This document shows positions 21,963 through 23,676 of a stretch of 23,676 nt of DNA, piece after piece. Every line of letters begins with the position of its first letter. The stretch's first letter is position 1. The notes under the pieces are model-generated. The model searched no databases and was not told the DNA's origin. It saw only the letters and a program-made list of their open reading frames with translations. Position numbers and translations under genes: made by a program. The stretch is from IMG/VR virus record IMGVR_UViG_3300037137_000877, positions 1 to 23,676 of that record; one strand, given 5' to 3'. The DNA comes from a virus.

Positions 21963-22925
21963 TTAAGCCTCCAGCGTTTTTTTAAGATTAGATAAAATCG
22001 TTCCCTTATCTAAAAACTTCTCATCTTTTAGATTTGGGGTTTGCTTGATTGTCGCGCCTCGGATAGAATTGAAATATTTGCACGTTCCCTGAGCGGCAAA
22101 CCCGCAGTATTCACGATTACAAAGAAAGTCCAGAGGACTCGCCGGGGCAAAAACCCCGGCCTTAATGATCTTGCACGCCTGATCGAAAATCCTGAACGCT
22201 ACGGCAAAATCGTCCGTCGTTCGACGTGAATAATTGGTGACGCAAAATGCAGCGCGGTTCTTTGTGCCTTTGATGATACTATCTTGGGCGACAAAATCAG
22301 GGACCTTAGTTTTTCCCGACGCCAGCCATTCATAAAGAGCATAAAAAGTATACTGATTACTACGATCAACTTCCTGCTGGCCCAGGTTAGTCTTCCGGGT
22401 TTTCGTGTCGCGGATGATGTTGCCCTGGATAGGGATATCGCCCCATTGACCGTCGGGTATTTTCTTGAACTCTTCACAATCAATTGCGCCCGCAAAATCG
22501 AAATCGTAGCCCTGGGCCTCAATCACGAATTTCTTTTCGACCGAAATAGGCTCGATCTTCGGCGCGCATTCGTAGTGATACGCTTTCGAGCATTCGATTG
22601 TCTGATCCATCGCCAGGTCTTTTGATTTCTGCAAGCCCTGGAACATTTCCTCATCGCTAAGAACAACCGCAGTTTCGTTCCATGCGCGGATGAAATTATC
22701 ACGAGCCATATCCGTCACAACATCGCGGGGAAGAAGTATTCCCCGGTCGATTTTGTTCTGTAGGTTCTGCGCGTTCGTTGAGTGCGTTCCCGTACCGATA
22801 ACGAGCGGGGTTGTCTGCGGTTCTCTCTCCCCGTTCAAAATCACGCGGGAGAATTTATACCCGCATCGGAGAAGGAGAGAAATGCTTGATTGGTGTAGCT
22901 GTGGTTTTTTGTTTTCAGGTTCCAT
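21963..22925 (-). CDS. Cas4/RecB-like PD-(D/E)XK nuclease with Fe-S cysteines
   Basis: 320 residues. Core motifs: H48 in GTGTHS, D149 in GAIDCEEF, D173-x-K175 in IIRDTKTR, and Q191 to Y195 in NQYTFYALY. Cysteines at C21, C269, C274 and C282 follow the one-plus-three pattern of AddB and Cas4, where they bind a 4Fe-4S cluster. Expected role: 5'-to-3' or bidirectional resection to make single strands for the annealing protein downstream. Starts at an ATG with AGGGG five bases upstream, immediately after a palindromic element, so it may be under that element's control. An HNH gene follows. Its role relative to the second, smaller nuclease is unclear. Confidence 0.85.
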   Translation of the reverse strand: MEPENKKPQLHQSSISLLLRCGYKFSRVILNGEREPQTTPLVIGTGTHSTNAQNLQNKIDRGILLPRDVVTDMARDNFIRAWNETAVVLSDEEMFQGLQKSKDLAMDQTIECSKAYHYECAPKIEPISVEKKFVIEAQGYDFDFAGAIDCEEFKKIPDGQWGDIPIQGNIIRDTKTRKTNLGQQEVDRSNQYTFYALYEWLASGKTKVPDFVAQDSIIKGTKNRAAFCVTNYSRRTTDDFAVAFRIFDQACKIIKAGVFAPASPLDFLCNREYCGFAAQGTCKYFNSIRGATIKQTPNLKDEKFLDKGTILSNLKKTLEA

Positions 22926-22934
22926 TTAATCCCC

Positions 22935-22951
22935 TATCACTTAGGGCGATA
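22935..22951. promoter_or_regulatory. Operator-like palindrome, site 4 (nuclease leader)
   Basis: TATCAC-TTAGG-GCGATA on the plus strand. On the minus strand it lies ten bases after an eight-T run (22969-22962) which starts two bases after a TAA stop. The palindrome ends ten bases before the ATG at 22925, right against the AGGGG ribosome binding site. Same layout as site 2. Confidence 0.6.
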
Positions 22952-22971
22952 GTAAGTTGATAAAAAAAATA

Positions 22972-23607
22972 TTATTTCACCGAATTCTTCCCGGCGATTT
23001 CAAACGTTCCCCATCCCATACCGACGGAATTTTTGCTGTCCGGACGTCCTTCACAAATTCCGACTTGTAACCCCGCACGTGCGAGAAGGTTCGCGACGTC
23101 ATCGACGGAGAATTGGTCAGCGTCATATCGCAATGTCACTTTTGCCGACCATCCGTCATAACAGGGCCGGATAATTATATAAGCCTGTCCGGTTTCTACG
23201 CGTCCCCACATATCCAGTCGGCGCGGTTTGCCGTAAATACGAATTAAGGGGATTTGAGGTTCAACGGAATCCCAATCATCTTGAACGACGAAAAGGGAAA
23301 GTTTCGCCAATGTCATCTTGAATCCGACCAGTCGGCAGGCTGAAACAAGAGCATGCCTAATACCTGTCGCGTTGAAGCCATCCCATCCATTTTTTGAGAT
23401 ATATCTGGCACCGTTATATACCTCATTTGGCTCAACCGCTTCCCTCTTCTTTCCTTTTTTCGCGAGGCTTCCAAGCCTTATTTTTTCGAGCATGCTCAAC
23501 TGCGCTTTCTGCGAAAACCGATGAACAACTAGGGGTGCAGTACCTTTGATTTCAAAAACAATTGTCTTAATGTTCGGTGGTTTGATTTGAACTGTTTTGG
23601 TTTCCAT
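22972..23607 (-). CDS. Conserved-looking phage protein of unknown function
   Basis: 211 residues from the ATG at 23607 (METKTVQIKPPNIKTIVFEI), which has AAAGGAG seven bases upstream. A longer frame to 23658 adds a low-complexity start made of the GGCA-type repeat and is not supported. It contains IKGTAPLVVHRFSQKA, GFNATGIRHALVSACRL and RPCYDGWSAKVTLRYDADQF, then NLLARAGLQVGICEGRPDSK and GMGWGTFEI. The C-terminal hydrophobic strand followed by Gly-rich GxGxGxF is a recurring feature of this phage protein type, known beside recombination genes. The fold has some resemblance to RAMP-type beta-alpha proteins, but that is my guess. Function unknown. Confidence 0.7.
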   Translation of the reverse strand: METKTVQIKPPNIKTIVFEIKGTAPLVVHRFSQKAQLSMLEKIRLGSLAKKGKKREAVEPNEVYNGARYISKNGWDGFNATGIRHALVSACRLVGFKMTLAKLSLFVVQDDWDSVEPQIPLIRIYGKPRRLDMWGRVETGQAYIIIRPCYDGWSAKVTLRYDADQFSVDDVANLLARAGLQVGICEGRPDSKNSVGMGWGTFEIAGKNSVK

Positions 23608-23640
23608 TGTGATTCTCCTTTTTTGTTTGTTGTTTTTTTT

Positions 23641-23676
23641 CCTTGCCTGCCTTGCCATGCCATGCCGTGCCTTGCC
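23641..23676. repeat. CCNTG pentanucleotide tandem repeat
   Basis: Units read CCTTG, CCTG, CCTTG, CCATG, CCATG, CCGTG, CCTTG, CC to the window end. One unit is a base short. It lies just upstream of the ribosome binding site of the first early gene and may continue past the edge. A frame that uses it for coding exists but lacks a ribosome binding site. Confidence 0.6.

Noticed and set aside
19728-22925. Cas4 of a CRISPR system
   Set aside because: The nucleases are Cas4-like only in fold and cysteines; no cas1, cas2 or array nearby, and the neighbours are recombination genes.
23608-23658. Longer start of the first early protein
   Set aside because: The 17 extra residues come from low-complexity repeat sequence; the ribosome binding site points to 23607.

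Overview
The window is part of a tailed double-stranded DNA phage or prophage (Caudoviricetes), probably environmental. Every gene I can support lies on the minus strand, so transcription runs from high to low coordinates. Genes are tightly packed, with short overlaps, strong GGAGG-type ribosome binding sites and the standard genetic code. I see no rRNA, tRNA, integrase, repressor gene, CRISPR array or insertion sequence, and the sequence does not fix the host.

In transcription order, 23.6 to 15.4 kb is the early region for recombination and replication. It holds an unidentified conserved-looking protein, a Cas4/RecB-like nuclease with four cysteines, a free-standing HNH endonuclease, a probable annealing-type recombination protein, a second cysteine-bearing PD-(D/E)XK nuclease, several tiny genes, an SbcC/RecF-like ATPase, small unknowns, a DUF4373-type replication protein and a RusA resolvase. 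From 15.3 to 8.6 kb is the packaging and head module: small and large terminase, portal, three small genes, a protease/scaffold gene with an apparent nested scaffold start, a DUF2190-type decoration protein and the probable major capsid protein, followed by a terminator-like hairpin. From 8.6 to 2.8 kb, where tail genes would usually follow, there is a glycan cassette: a DUF115-like/glycosyltransferase fusion, three more glycosyltransferase genes (one with two domains), a methyltransferase and an inserted HNH gene. From 2.8 kb to the left edge are two adjacent structural genes, each with a beta-rich head and a Ser-Pro-Ser-X stalk. The first gene is complete and the second runs off the window.

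Two points stand out. First, a composite element occurs at four gene boundaries: an A/T run, about 10 bases, then the imperfect 17-bp palindrome TATCGC-N5-GYGATA. The sites precede the first nuclease gene, the small terminase gene, the protease/scaffold gene and the capsid gene. It resembles a lambda-type operator but would also fold as an RNA hairpin, so it may be a phage-wide regulatory signal. Second, the glycosyltransferase cassette lies directly beside genes for long serine-rich stalks, which suggests, without proving, a phage that glycosylates its own fibres.
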